A DNA stretch of 62,000 bases from assembly GCF_030272615.1 (NCBI RefSeq), contig NC_081407.1:441035213-441097212 (forward strand), in the 5' to 3' direction. The notes below the pieces were generated by a model. It was not told the origin of the DNA. It ran no database searches and saw only the letters and a program-made list of their open reading frames with translations. Source of the DNA: Cryptomeria japonica. Lineage: Eukaryota; Streptophyta; Pinopsida; Cupressales; Cupressaceae. The position numbers and the translations under genes were made by a program. Shown one piece after another: positions 32,296 through 44,928 of the stretch; positions within the stretch are counted from its first letter, which is position 1; each line of letters begins with the position of its first letter.

Positions 32296-33593
32296 TCAAG
32301 CATAGAATTTTTTGAGATGGATAGAATTGATAGGTTCATCAAACCAATCACCTTCAGGGGTAGATAACTTGTATGCTCATGATCCATATGTTGCTACTAT
32401 GACTAAAGGTCCTAGCCAATTTGGTTCAAATTTTCCTTTCTTGTCTCAGTCTTGCTGATTTCTTGGATTCTCCCTTAGAACTATATCACCATCTGAAAAA
32501 TGTGCGGCTTGACCCTATGGTTATAACTTCTCACCATTCTTTGTTGATATACCTTTAAATGATCTGTTGCATTTTGGTGACGTTCCTGAATCAGTTCAAG
32601 TTCCTAGAGTCGAGAGACTCATTGTTCTTCTTCTGGTATAAGACCTTGCAAGGATACTCATAGAGAAGGTATCTCTACTTCTATAAGTAATATGGCTTCT
32701 GATCCATAGAACAAACAATATGGAGTTTCCCCTGTTGGAGTGCGGATACTAGTTCGGTATGCCCAAAGAGCAGGATTTAACTGAATGTGCCAGTCTTTTC
32801 TAGCTTCATTGACTTTTTTCTTCAAGATTTTCAAGATAGTTTTGTTTGATGCCTCAGCTTGACCATTTCCCTGTGGATAATAGGGAGTATAAAACCTATG
32901 TTGGATATGAAATTGTTCACATAGCTCTTTCACATCTTGATTTTTGAATGGTCTTCCATTATCAATGATAATGGTCATAGGAACTCCATAGCGATAGATT
33001 ATATAATTCAAAATAAATGATGATATTTGTTTTCCTGTCACTGTTGTTAAAGGCACTTCTTCAATCCATTTAGTAAAATATTTAGTAGCAATCAGAATAA
33101 ACTTATGTCCATTAGAAGATGAGGGATTTATCTTTCCTACCAAATCAAGGCCCCATTGAGAAAATGGCCATGATCCTCTCATAGGATATAACTCTTGTGT
33201 TGGTGCATGAATGAGATTCCCATGGATCTGACATTGTTTGCATTTTCTAGCATATGTAAATGAATCTCTCTCCATAGTAGGCCAATAGTAACCCATACGA
33301 AGATGTTTCTTAGCCAATGTTAAACCACTTGAGTGTGTGGCACAAATACCTGCATGAACGTCATTAAGAACTTTCTTAGATTCTTCTTGTTCAAGACATC
33401 TCAACAAAGTACCATCTAGACCATGCCTATATAGGATATCAGCAATAATAGTATAGTGAGAGGACCGACGGATAAAATTCCTTCTTTGATTGCAAGATGA
33501 GTCAAGAGGAAGGATATTTTATTTTAAATATTGATAAGTTTGACTGTATGAGGATTGATTGGTTCCAGATATATGGCAATTTTGGTAGGCATG
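32296..33593 (-). pseudogene. Gypsy-D integrase
   Basis: Read on the minus strand. A broken linker precedes the HHCC zinc domain (HAGICATHSSG ... CKQCQIHG) and the catalytic core with D-D-E, seen as GLDLVGK, IIDNGRPF and GNGQAEASNKTI. The frame is open over 33407-32658 (249 codons). It then breaks, but the C-terminal region remains recognisable (KGKFEPNWLGP, INSIHLKKFYA) to a TGA at 32298-32296. The same C-terminus closes Gypsy-A and Gypsy-B. There is no chromodomain, in keeping with Tat rather than chromovirus ancestry. Confidence 0.9.
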
Positions 33594-36174
33594 CTAGGAT
33601 TGAATGGTAGGGGTTAAGATATCTTCCACAAGAAATTTGTAACATTGTTGATTCTCCTTATTTTGCAAGAGAGATGCTATTGTAGCCATTGCATCTGCTG
33701 CTTTATTCTCATTTCTTGGAATCTGAGTTAATGATATTTCTTTAAAGTGTTCTTTAAACTCCTCTACCAGTTGTTTGTATGGCATGAGCTTATCATCCTT
33801 AGTTTGATATTCATCATTTATTTGATTGATGATAAGTTGTGAATCACCATAGACATGTAGTTCTTTGATGTTCCATTCAATGGCCATTTTAAGTCCAATA
33901 GCCAATGCTTCATACTCTGCAGTATTATTGGTGCATGGAAACTGTAGTCTATATGATTTCAAAATTGTGTGTCCCTGAGGTGTGATGAAAAAGATTCCCA
34001 CGCCTGATCCATGTTGTGTATAAGAACCATCAAAGTACAATTCCCAAAAGTTTATACTTACTGTCAAGATATCTACATCAGAAAATTCGATGTGCAAAGG
34101 CATGTCATTTTGTAAAGGTGCATCAGCCAATTGATCAGCGATGACTTGTCTCTTGATATTTTTTTGATCAACATACTCTACATCAAATTCACTCAGTATC
34201 ATAACCCATTTGGCTAGTCTCCCTATCAAGGTTGACTTGCTCAACAAATATTTGAGTGGATCTATCTTTTCTATTAGTTTCACAGAATGAGTCAACATAT
34301 AATGTTGTAGCTTCTGAGTTGTAAATACATCTACTAGACATGTATTTTCTATTGAGGAATAATTTAATTCATAACCAACAAGCATTCTAATGATATAATA
34401 TACTGCTCTTTCTATTCCTTCTTCATCATGTTGAGCTAGGAGAGCTCCTAATGATACATTTGTTGCTGAAATATAGAGAAACAATTGTTTCCCTTTGGTT
34501 GGTGATACCAGTATTGGAGGACTCATAAGATATTCTTTTATTTGCAAGAAAGATTCTTCACATTTTAGATCCCATTTAAATGGAATATTTTTATGTAGAA
34601 GATGGGTGAATGGAAGACATCTATCTGCTAACTGAGAAACAAATCTCCTAATTGATTGCAATCTTCCTTCTAAAGATCACAATTGACTTATGTTTGTAGG
34701 TGACTCCATCTCCATGATGGCTTTCACCTTTTTAGGATCTACTTCAATTCCATGTGCTGATATAATGTACCCAAGGAGCTTTCTAGAGGTTACCCCAAAT
34801 GCACATTTCTTTGGATTTAATCTCAATTGATATCTTTCTAGCCTGTCAAAAATCTTGCTTAAGATGTTCAAATGCTCTTGTCTTGTATGATATTTTGCAA
34901 GTATGTCAAGGACATAATCTTCCATAAATGTATGCATCATATCATGGAAATTTGTCGTCATAGCCCTTTGATAAGTTGCTCCTACATTCTTAAAGCCCAA
35001 ATGGCATAACATTCTAGCAATATGTTCCCCATGCACAGGTGAAAGCTATCTTTTCTTGATCTTCAGGTGTGATTCTTATTTGATTATATCTTGAGAAGCC
35101 ATCCATTAATAAAAACATCTCATGCTCTGCTAACAAGTCCACTATTATATCAATATTTGGTAGCGGGAAATCATCTTTTGGACATGCTTTATTCAAATCT
35201 CTGAAATCTGTACAAACTCTTATGCTTTTATATCATTTGGACACTGTTACAATACTTGAAACCCATTTTGGATAAGCAACAGGTCTTATAAAACCCACTT
35301 CTAATAGTTTCTTCAGCTCAGTTTTTACAAGAAGAGCAATGTGTTGATGCATCTTTCTTAGCTTATGCTTAGTTGGTTTTGCTTTTAAATCCACATTAAG
35401 ATGATGCATGATAAGATCTGGTTTAAGTCCTGGTATATCTGCATAGGACCAAGCAAAATTTATTTGTGTTTTCTTAAAGAATTTCATGTATTCTTTCCTC
35501 TCTTCTTCTGATAACGATGCAGCATAATGAATTATTTTAGGATCCTTTGGTGTACCAATGTTTACTACTTCTATTTGTTCTATTAGGATAGAAAATCTCT
35601 CTTGAAAATATGTAGGAAGAATGTCAAAATTTTCATTTTCTGGCACCTCAAAGAGGTTCTCACCATCAGATATGTCCTTTATTTTCTCTTTTGATTGATC
35701 TAGTGTTGCCATGGAATGGTTTTCAACAATAGGTCTCTTTCCTTGTTTTATTTCACTTTTGCGACTGGAGAGTTTGGCATTCTCCTGACTATGAGAAACA
35801 TTACTTGATTCTGCAATGGAAGATATCTTAGGTGTGATGGGTTTGACAACATTAAGGTACATGGCTAAGTCATGATCATTGGAAAAGATATTCAATTCAG
35901 GGTTGTCTAAATTATCCCAATCAATTAGTTCAGGATGAAGAAGGGGTAAATCATAATCATTATCATCATTAGGTGTTTCAACATTCATGACATAATGATC
36001 ATAATTTGGCATAGAATAGGTACTCTCATAGATTAAATTTTTTTGAGAATTGTCTTTCCCAATCATCTCCCAATTGGATCTAACAAAATCAGTATTAGTA
36101 TTTTGTAGTTCACACTCAAGTGGGTCTTCAACTGACGTTTGTCCCTTAAACAAATGGATTATATCAACACACAC
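33594..36174 (-). pseudogene. Gypsy-D reverse transcriptase, RNase H and archaeal-type RNase H
   Basis: Read on the minus strand, RT begins in the 36174-35233 frame (KHKLRKMHQHIALLVKTEL, FIRPVAYPKWVS), continues through NKACPKDDFPLPNIDIIVDL, then the catalytic loop. The YVDD box reads YVLD (34905-34916), losing a catalytic Asp. RNase H 1 follows in the 34661-33594 frame (FLYISATNVSLGALLAQHD). A second RNase H of archaeal type follows (YFDGSYTQHGSGVGIFF, TNNTAEYEAL, HVYGDSQLIINQ), ending near QIPRNENKAADAMATIASLL. Frames break near 35200, 35025 and 34670. The 36174 frame also contains an unassigned acidic linker between protease and RT. Confidence 0.92.
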
Positions 36175-38178
36175 ATCTTTAATACTACAAATCTCTTCTT
36201 GATTGACCTCATTTGCATTTTGGAGTTGACATACTTGTGTACATGATAAAGAGGATTCTTTTGCTAGATTTTATCTCCTTTCAAACTCAACTTCTTCTGG
36301 ACTAATAGTCAATCCAACTTGACTATCTCTTAATTCTTCTATGGTTCTGCCACATCTGGATACATCATGTTCCTCTTTTGATGAAAATCTTATATTTCTA
36401 GATGCTTGATATATCCTTGTTTGTACTTCTTGTAGCATTACTTCTTTGTCTTTGTCATTCCCTTTCCTTTTTGCATATGCCTCTTTTCTCTGAATTCTAA
36501 GTTTTTCTTGCCTTCTTTCTAACTCCATCTTTTGTTTTGTAATAGACAAGTCTTCTTTCATGATAGCTGCTTGGTCTTCATTGTGTTCCTTACTTAATGT
36601 AGTAGATAAGATGTCTGGACCCCATTCATACTTATTTGAATCTGTCTCTGAATCATGATCTAGGACTACTCCACTATACCATACAGGAATGTTGTATGGT
36701 GCAAAGAGTTCCTTGATTTCTGCCATCTTTATTTTCACTGCTTAAGGAATATCTTGTTCAGATTTTGCATTGTTTTGTATTTCCAGAACTTGTTGACAAT
36801 ATTCTTCTTTACCTTTGATGGTAATCTCCTCTTCTTTCTTTTCATGTTCTTCTTGCTTCTTTTGTTTATTGATTACTATTTCTGCCACTTGATGTAGCTT
36901 TTCTTGCCATTTTTCTTCTTTAGAGACTGATTTCTTTCTCCACTTTTTTTGTTGATGATTATGTTTCTTTTGATTGGATTTTAGATATCCAAGCCTAGAT
37001 TTATCTTCTTTGGATTGCGAGTGTGGACAAATAGGTTCTGAAATACCTTGATGTCACTTACCAATTGGTCCTTTCCCTTCATATCACATTTTTTGCATGA
37101 TTTCATATCCTTTGCCATATTGTTTCATGGGAATATTGACTTCTGCTGCTATTGCTATAGTTTTATCTTCATCCTTGTACAACCAACCAAGAATGTCTTT
37201 TTCTTCATTTTCTTCTTCAAGAGTTCCAGCACTAACAAATGTTCCTTTAAACATATGTTTTGATCTTTCTGACATCTTTGATTGAATATCTAGAGGCTTT
37301 CCATATGACTTAGGGGAAAGTGGAAAATTATGCAAAGAATATTTTTCCATTCCTTCATCATTTAATTTGAGCTTTTCCTCAAAAGTTTCCCATAAATTTG
37401 CTTGAATTTATTTGGTAGGATATACTGATTCTCTGTTATGTGGAACTCTTGTATCTTGTGTTGGCTTCAAATTATTGTAATATTGACTAGAATCTACGAT
37501 TACAATGATTTCTTGTCCTTCATAAGGAAATTTGACACATTGATGATATGTAGAAGGAACTGGTTGCATCTTATGAATCCATGGTCTTCCTAGAATAATT
37601 TTGTAAGAGAGGTTTAAATCTAAAACCTAACACAATGTATTCCTTGCCATGGGTCCTATTTTGATTGGTAGCACAACAGTTCCTTTAGAAGAACATTCTA
37701 CTTCATCATAAGACTTGATGGTTATTTTCTTTTTCGGGTCTACTGCATTTTCTGAACATCCCAAAGCTTTTATCAAACTTAATGCACAAATATTTAAGCT
37801 GGCTCCTCCATCTATGAGTACACATTTGACACAAGTTTTATTGATGGTGATTTCAACATGTAAGGGAACATTGTGAGGATGTTGCAAGGATGCGTCATCA
37901 TTTTCAGAAAATGATAAGCAATGAGGAGCTATAAGGTGTCATACCATGCTTTGGAACTGATCTATATCTAAATATTTTGAGATTGTTGTTTCCACTAAGG
38001 ATTTCTCCAAAATTTCCTTATGCATAGGTGAAACTTTGAGAAGTTCCAGAATTGATATTTGAGCGGGTATTCTTTGTAATTGCTCTACTAAATTGTATTG
38101 TTATGAAGTGGATGTTGGGTCTTTTACTATACCTGGAAAGGTAACCTTCGCTTTGCTTCTCGTAATAACATTGATTGG
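36175..38178 (-). pseudogene. Gypsy-D protease and linker region
   Basis: On the minus strand the aspartic protease lies in the 37887-37627 frame: IDGGASLNICALSLIKALG, where DGGAS takes the place of the D(S/T)G active site, as is common in Tat-type elements. Downstream are remnants of a Glu/Lys/Gln-rich linker (37350-37084 and 36738-36271), with helical heptad-like runs such as KMELERRQEKLRIQRKEAY. Several frames are needed and stops are frequent. Confidence 0.82.
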
Positions 38179-39858
38179 CTATGAAGATGGATTATCTTTA
38201 ACAATGATAACATTTACCACATCATCATAGTTATAAGTGTAATTTACTTTGGCTTTTCCTTTGTCATCTTTTAATTGGGATGGTTCACCTTTGTCATAAT
38301 TCGGAAGTGGAGTTTTGAAAGCTAGGTGTGATTCATTTTTCTTATGGCTATCCATTGTGATGGTTCCATTATCGAGTAGATCTTGGATAAGGTGTTTCAA
38401 TCTCTGACAATCATTTGTTTGGTGTCCTTTATTCCGATGGTAATTGCAAAAATGATTTGTCATTCCACCAATTTGTCTTGACTGGTGGTTCATAACTTCT
38501 TGCTTCTGGTAAAACATTCAATTTGTTGGCAAGTAGAGTTTTTAGAGCTGATTCCAAAGGTTCTCCAATGTTTGTGAATTTCCTCCGAGGATTAGAGAAG
38601 AAGGACTTGGATTTATTGCTTTCTGGATTGTTATTGCTTGGGATTTGACTTGATAGATTAAAAATTGGTTGTTGTTGTTTTGTAGCACTATCATCGTCGT
38701 GTCCTTCATTGCTGACATTCCTATTCTTTGACCAGAATTTAGGTTTGTCATTGTTATTGTTGTTGTTATTGTTAGAATTATTGTAAAGTTTTAGCTCTCC
38801 TTTCTTTACCAGCGCGTTCTCTATTTTCAGACCATTCTCAATCATTTTGGCAAAAGAGGGAGGACATTGCATTCTTAGTCAATAACTCATTTCATTGATA
38901 AGATTATCAATGAATATGTCCATTTTTCTTGATCAGGTACATCTCGGGAATACCTATTAAACATGTGTTTCCATCATTGTAAGAAGATCATAAAATATTC
39001 ACCATTCTTTTGTTTAACATTGCAGAGATCCAACATTGTTATCTCATTTCTTATATTGTAGGAGTTTTGTGAAATAAATCTATTCACAAGTTCTTCAAAA
39101 GATTTGATTCCGGATGGTAATCTTGAAAACCAGTCCATTGATTGTTCATTTAAACTCCTAGGAAAAAGATGCATAAGGTAAGTTTCATCATGAGCAAATT
39201 CCATACTCATAGTACAAAACTCCCTAATGTGATCCCAAGGATCAGATTTTCCATCGTATTCGTCATATTTAGGAATCTCGCAATGTTGCGGAAATGGTAT
39301 CATATTCAAATTCTTATCAAATGGATATGGGCATATATCTTGGACTGAATACTTCTTGGAGCTTTTTCCATTTTGCATGTCTTGTATCTATTGTTGTAGA
39401 GTTTTCATTTGTTGAGTAAGGTTTAACAATGGATTATCCACATAGTTTCTCCTTGTTTCTTCGTGAGCGCTTTTATCACTACACTCTTTTCTTTTGTCAT
39501 CCCTTTCTTTCCTTGTTTCTTCATGACTTTCTCTATTCAAATCTTTGTTATTTGGATCATCTATGTTTTGGGTGTTACTTGCCTCCACATCTTGTTTCAA
39601 GCTTTCTATGTTAAAGTCTTGTGGTAGTTTAGCTCCAGATTTTCCCAACATCAAGAAATATTTCTCTTTTTGCTTTGCCAACAATTTTTCCATTAGCCTA
39701 TCAAATTTGAAATCTTTCTCAAGGTCTCTAATGGTGCTATTGACTACTTCTTCATCAACAATGGTAAACCCAAAAGTTTGGAATACAAGATTATCTTCTT
39801 CCTCCATTTGTTGTTGTTTTCTAAGTTGTTCGTATTGAGCTCTAGTCCAAACTGGCAT
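38179..39858 (-). pseudogene. Gypsy-D gag
   Basis: It starts at ATG 39858 on the minus strand (MPVWTRAQYEQL); Gypsy-B begins similarly (MLVHTRSQ), supporting the start. An N-terminal charged region is followed by the retrotransposon gag capsid domain (39378-38974: DPWDHIREFCTMSMEF ... WFSRLPSGIKSFEELVNRF), a region rich in Asn repeats (38872-38700) and a zinc-knuckle variant C-x2-H-x4-H-x4-C (CNYHRNKGHQTNDC, about 38455-38414). Three or more frame changes interrupt it. Gag would form the particle and bind RNA. Confidence 0.9.
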
Positions 39859-40082
39859 GTGATTATTTCAAGATTTTTGAAATTTCGAAAGGATAAAGTC
39901 AATAGGTGATTATTGGTTTAGGAAGATATGATTTGTTGATTTTATTGTTATTGTTTGTTCATTGTGATAAAGCATCTCTTTGTTGAAAAAAACATCTTTG
40001 CAAAATTTCTCCGTCAAACTCTATACCATAGCCACGTAAGTAGTGATGAAAACAGTGTAGGAATGTCCTATGTTTTAATAAG
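39859..40082 (-). other. Gypsy-D leader, gag-proximal piece
   Basis: Non-coding sequence between the gag start and the Gypsy-B insertion. The last five bases, ATAAG (40078-40082), are the left copy of the Gypsy-B target duplication. Confidence 0.8.
40078..40082. repeat. Target-site duplication of Gypsy-B, left copy (ATAAG)
   Basis: ATAAG is repeated exactly at 53035-53039, directly after the Gypsy-B 3' LTR. Confidence 0.93.
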
Positions 40083-41042
40083 TGTATACACCTAAAAATA
40101 GTCTGAAGATAATTAATTAAATAAGAAATTATTTAATTAATCCCTCCTCCCCAATTTAATTAAATTCACTAAGTAATTTGATTAAATCTCTCTTTCATCT
40201 ACTTATTAATAAATCTAAGGATTTATTAAATAGGGTCATTTCATTTCACCCCTTTAATTAATTAATTCCCTCCATGCAAATTCATTTCTTCTAAATCCCC
40301 TAATTAATTAAAACAAATCAATCATGAGTTGTTGAGATTAATTAGCCATTTTCCTAATATTTGAATTTTTAAATTCAAATTCTCCTAACTTCTACCATTC
40401 CTAAACCTAACCCATTCTACCTACCCCCATGTTCCCTTTCATCCAACATCTTCTAGAACCTTTGTGACACTTGTCACTAAGTGTTCCCTTTAATCCAACT
40501 CCCTTTGCCAACCTCCTCCAATTTAACCATTGATATCTTCAGATCAATCTTGACTGTTGAATCTTGCCACATCACCCCTAGCCTTGGGAAATCCTATAAA
40601 TAGACCCTATTTTGGAGAACAAATGGCCAATTCACGAATTCAGCCACTTTACTAATTCATGCTCAATTTTAGCTCATTTGCATTGTTACTATAGGCATCT
40701 AGCTTATAGTTTATCAGTTTTAGCAATGTTATCATGCTCATTTCAGCTTAATTCTTAGCTTAATCATGCTAGGATAATCATGAATTCATATAGCTTAATC
40801 ATGCTATCATGCTATCTTTCTATGCATCTTAATCATTCAAATCTTCCATCTAGATGTAGTCAAGTTACTGGAATTTGCCTAATCAGATCTGAGAGCATTT
40901 TTCATACTCGTATTTACTAGGAGGCAATAAGTCGATTAGCTATGGTTTTACTTTTCATTGATTTAATCTACTAACCATGCTTGTAATGATTTATTGAGTG
41001 CATTGTGGTTGTAGGAATAGGTACAATTCATTGAGCACGATA
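40083..41042 (+). repeat. Gypsy-B 5' LTR
   Basis: It starts TGTATACACC and ends GAGCACGATA, where the 3' mate has CGACA, so the terminal CA has mutated to TA. It is AT-rich with repeated TTAATTAATT words in the first 250 bp and pairs with 52076-53034. Confidence 0.95.
40595..40603 (+). promoter_or_regulatory. Probable TATA box of Gypsy-B 5' LTR
   Basis: TATAAATAG lies mid-LTR and is conserved at 52587-52595 in the 3' LTR. Transcription would begin about 30 bp downstream. Confidence 0.7.
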
Positions 41043-41064
41043 TTTTGGGGCCCACTATGGAGCC
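41043..41064 (+). other. Probable primer-binding region of Gypsy-B
   Basis: TTTTGGGGCCCACTATGGAG follows the LTR; Gypsy-D has TTTTGGCACCCACCGTGGGG in the same place. A shared GC-rich block directly after the LTR is where tRNA primes. I cannot name the tRNA from memory. Confidence 0.6.
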
Positions 41065-41130
41065 AAAATCATCATTTTCAGCCTCCCAAGCTTCCTCAAA
41101 CTTCATCTCTACCAGATCAGAATTAGAATG

Positions 41131-42912
41131 TCGTACGAGTTGCCTTTCTAGCTCGTACGAACTTTCTTTTAGTCTCGTACGATACCTCATCCTGACTTAG
41201 TACGAGGTATAATTCTGTGTCATACGAGGTTTTATATTGTAAATTCTTTACTCATACTAGCTATAAATCTATGTCGTACGAGGTTTTGTATTGAAAATTA
41301 TTTACTCGTACTAGCTTCATCCTGACTCGTACAAGCTTCATTTCATTGTTGTACGAGAGATAAATCTATTTCATACAAATTTTTGGCTGTTAAATCTTAT
41401 GTCATACGAGTCAATTTTGGTCCCTGTGCGAGATCTAATCATTTGTTGTTCTGTCCGATAAATCATTTCGTACGAGTCTCTGGTTCTATGATTTTTTGAA
41501 AAAACTACAAATTAGAAATTTCAAATTTGTCTATACGTCGGTAATCTGTGTTTTTGAAGGCTTTCTTGTCATTTTTAGCCCTTGAGAGTGCCCTTTGAAA
41601 ATTGCATCTAGAACTCCTGGAGACCTTTCCAACGAGGTAAATGGCTTGTAATTTTGAGTCCCGAGCAGAAAGTTATACCTATCTAAAGTTAGGATAAAAT
41701 TTCATATAATTTTTTTGAAAATTTCGTAATTCGGATCACTAATGCTAACTTTGATCTGTTTATGAGATTTTGGCAGCCTAACTCTTTCTTGTAGATACGC
41801 TTGTCAAAGACAAAGTTCAAAACAATGACTACTAATGAATTTTTGCAGGTTGCCTAAGTATTCAACAAAAAAAAACTTTGTGTATTCTTTAAAGATTTTT
41901 AGGCACACTTCAATTTGGGCTTAAAGAAATGAACTATCATGTCTTATGTGCTTGTGATGATAGGCGAGTATGCTCTCACCTTTCTTAGGTGATCAAAAAG
42001 CTAGACTCATCTTTTGTTTTCATTAGTGCATCTCTTTAGTAGGCCTGCCCTCTCAAGGAGTTATTAACTCTTAGCCATTAAGGTCAGTGAGAGGGGAACG
42101 ACCTAAGTGGGAACGGCTAACGTCAAGTAATCCAACCCACTATAAAATAAATATGTTTTTGATGAAAATAAAAGTAGCGGTAGTGCTCGGGAATAGCTCT
42201 CCTCCATACCTTCAGGTATATCAAACCTTGGTTTTCAAGGCTGGGAGACCTCTTAATTGAGTTTATACCCTGACGTGCCGAACGAATCCCTTACTAGTGC
42301 CAGTTAAAATAGAAGCTACCCGATTCACCTCCGAAAGGGTGATAATCTTTGTGCAATAGAGATAGTAACTCTCCCAAGACACTTGCCATATCATGCCCGC
42401 ATTAGCATTTGGAGTCAGATAATATGGTGTTGAGAATCCATTACGTGATGCTCAGCGGCCGTATTTTGATTAGCTATTGGGTGTGTACCTAAGTCAGCAA
42501 GCAAAGGTTTTCATTCTCAGCCAAATTCCTTAGGGTTTAGCATGCTTGGAGTCAATTATCATATCTTGTGTTTGCTGTGTATTCATCCCTAAAAAAAAGG
42601 ACAAATCAGACATCTCAAACTGGAAAACACAAGCAAGACACCAAAATTCACAAATTCAAATTCAGCAAAACAAACATTTTTTATCTTTGTCATGTTCTCT
42701 GTCGTACAAGTTAGGATCTCTATCATACGAATCTATTTGCATAAAATCTTTAGTCATACTACACAACATTCTGTGTCATACGAGTCATCTAGTTTGTTGT
42801 ATGGTTCAGAAAGTTATGTCGTACGAGTTCTTGTTGTTTATATGAAAAATTCTATTCTGTTGTATTGACCTATATCTGGTGTCGTCCTATGCTGTGAAGT
42901 ATGTTGTACGAA
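41131..42912 (+). repeat. Dispersed TCGTACGAG palindrome motifs in Gypsy-B leader
   Basis: TCGTACGA, its own reverse complement, or one-base variants (TCATACGAG, TTGTACGAG, TCGTACAAG) recur roughly 15-20 times, in two groups: 41131-41475 and 42710-42912. Exact copies include 41131, 41153, 41175 and 41274. Spacing is irregular at 20-60 bp. Variants are mostly C-to-T or G-to-A. Confidence 0.85.
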
Positions 42913-43039
42913 ACTCTGCATTTGTCAGTCCAGAACTAAGTCTTACATACCTATTTCAGAGTTGTCATTTCTATCTGGTCAAATTGCAGTAAACATAAAC
43001 ACCTGGTGTCTGTTATTCTGTGCTTAAATCGTCACGTGT
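41476..43039 (+). other. Gypsy-B 5' leader, no ORF supported
   Basis: Between the palindrome groups, 42040-42540 is less AT-rich than its surroundings and free of simple repeats (for example GAACGACCTAAGTGGGAACG near 42098). It may be a structured packaging or splicing region of the genomic RNA; this is inference. The 99-codon frame at 42546-42845 runs through the palindrome motifs and is not convincing. Confidence 0.5.
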
Positions 43040-44928
43040 ATGCTCGTCCATACTAGATCTCAAAGATGAAAAAATTGCAGAGACTGAAATTGAAACATTA
43101 GAAACAACTAGAATCATGGAACATGAAGATGAAATACAAGGGGAAGGAGAAATAATAGAACAAAACATCAAAGACATCAAAAAGGACCCTCAATTCGACA
43201 AATTTATGTGAAAATTGTTGGAGGAAGAAAAAGAAAAATATTTTCTAATGTTAGCCAAATCTGGTGCTACACTCCCTCAAGATTTTGATTTGAACAAATT
43301 AACGCAAAAGAAAAGTGACCCTCCCCCTAATAATTAACAACATGAGGACATCTTTGGTATCAAAATGAATAATATGTCAATCCCTATTAACACCAAAAAC
43401 AATGAAGAGACTTACATCCCCAAAAGAGATGAAGTAGAAATTTTGAATAACATTCAATTCGATGAGAATACAAGAAGGACTTGGGATGAAACAAGACAAG
43501 ATCCCAATCCTCCTAGAATGCAAGAACAAATCATGTCGATAATCCTATCATGACTCTCACACAACAAATGCAAGAAATGCAAACACAAATCCAAGAGATG
43601 CAAAGAAGAAATGTTAGACGATATTCACTTCAAGAAATCTGTCCTTATCCATTCGACAAAAATCTAAACATGATACCATTTACAATAGGTTTTGAAACTT
43701 CGAGATATAAAAAATATGATGGAAGCTCTGACCCTCAAGATCATATAAGATAATTTTGTACCATGAGTATGGAGTTTGCACATGAAAATACCTACTTAAT
43801 GAGACTATTTCCGAAAAGCTTAACTGGACTAGCTATGGAGTGGTTTTCCAAACTTGCACCTGGAATAAGATCATTTTCAGAGTTGGTAGATAAATTTGTT
43901 TTGCAACATTCCTACAATATACAACATGAAGTGACCATGCTAGACCTCTGTAACACTAAACAAAAAAGTGGAGAACCCTTCATGACATTCTTACAATGAT
44001 GGAGACGCCTAGCATCATGGTATCCTCACACATTGCCAGAGTATGAAAAAATGGACATATTCATTGACAACTTAAAGATCAAATGAGTTATTACTTAAAA
44101 ATGCAAGGAAATCAAAACTTTGGAAAAATGGTTGATAATGGAATCAGAATGGAGGAAGCTATGATAAAGAAAGGTGAGTTGAAAATATACAAAGAAGGAG
44201 TCCATCCACCTAACAACAATAATAACAACAATCACAATGATAAACCAAAGTTTTGGAATAGAAATTGAAATATCGTCAATGATGGAATAGTAGATAATAA
44301 TAATGTAAAACCAAAAGAACCGGTTTTCAATTTATCTACTCACTCGGCAGCAGCACAGCAAAATAATAATCACCAAAGAGTAACTATCAAAACATTCTTT
44401 CAAAGACAATTTACAGACATTGGTGAACCCTTGGGGTCAGCATTAAAAACACTTATCGCTAACAAATTGATTTCTTTGCTAGAAGAAAGGAACTATGAAC
44501 CTCAAATAAAACCACACTGGTGGAATGATCATCAATATTGCAATTTCCATCGAAACAAAGGACATCTCATAGATAATTGTCAAAAGTTAAGACATGTCAT
44601 ACAAGATTTGATTGACAAAGGAGTAATAACAATGGATGGACATACAACAAATGAATCTCATACAACTTTTAAAACTCCACTTCCCAACTATGAGAAAGGT
44701 GAATCATCAATAATAAACAATGGTAAGGGTAAATCAAAGGTAAATTATGCTCATACATATGATAATGTGGTAAACGTGATTGTAGTTAAAGAAAAACAAG
44801 ATCAAGAACATGCTCAAGCTATAACAAGAAGAAAAGCCAAAGTTATTTTGCCAAGTCCTACAACAAACACATCATCCACAACAAAACAATACAATTTAGT
44901 GGAACAATTGCAGAAAACACCTGCATAG
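43040..44928 (+). pseudogene. Gypsy-B gag
   Basis: The ATG at 43040 gives MLVHTRSQ, matching the Gypsy-D gag start. The first codons shift frame near 43070. Recognisable parts are the charged N-terminus (EKEKYFLMLAKSGATLPQDF), the capsid domain (43620-43999: DPQDHIR, CTMSMEFAHENTYLMRLF, WFSKLAPGIRSFSELVDKF), an Asn-rich spacer near 44205-44260, and a zinc-knuckle variant C-x2-H-x4-H-x4-C (CNFHRNKGHLIDNC, about 44540-44581). Stops occur at 43209, 43336, 43551, 43751, 43997 and 44266, with frame changes. The final frame 44431-44928 ends at a TAG but stays in phase with the protease downstream. Confidence 0.9.

Noticed and set aside
42546-42845. 99-codon ORF in the Gypsy-B leader
   Set aside because: It runs through the TCGTACGA repeat cluster, just upstream of the gag start, and shows no protein-like pattern.
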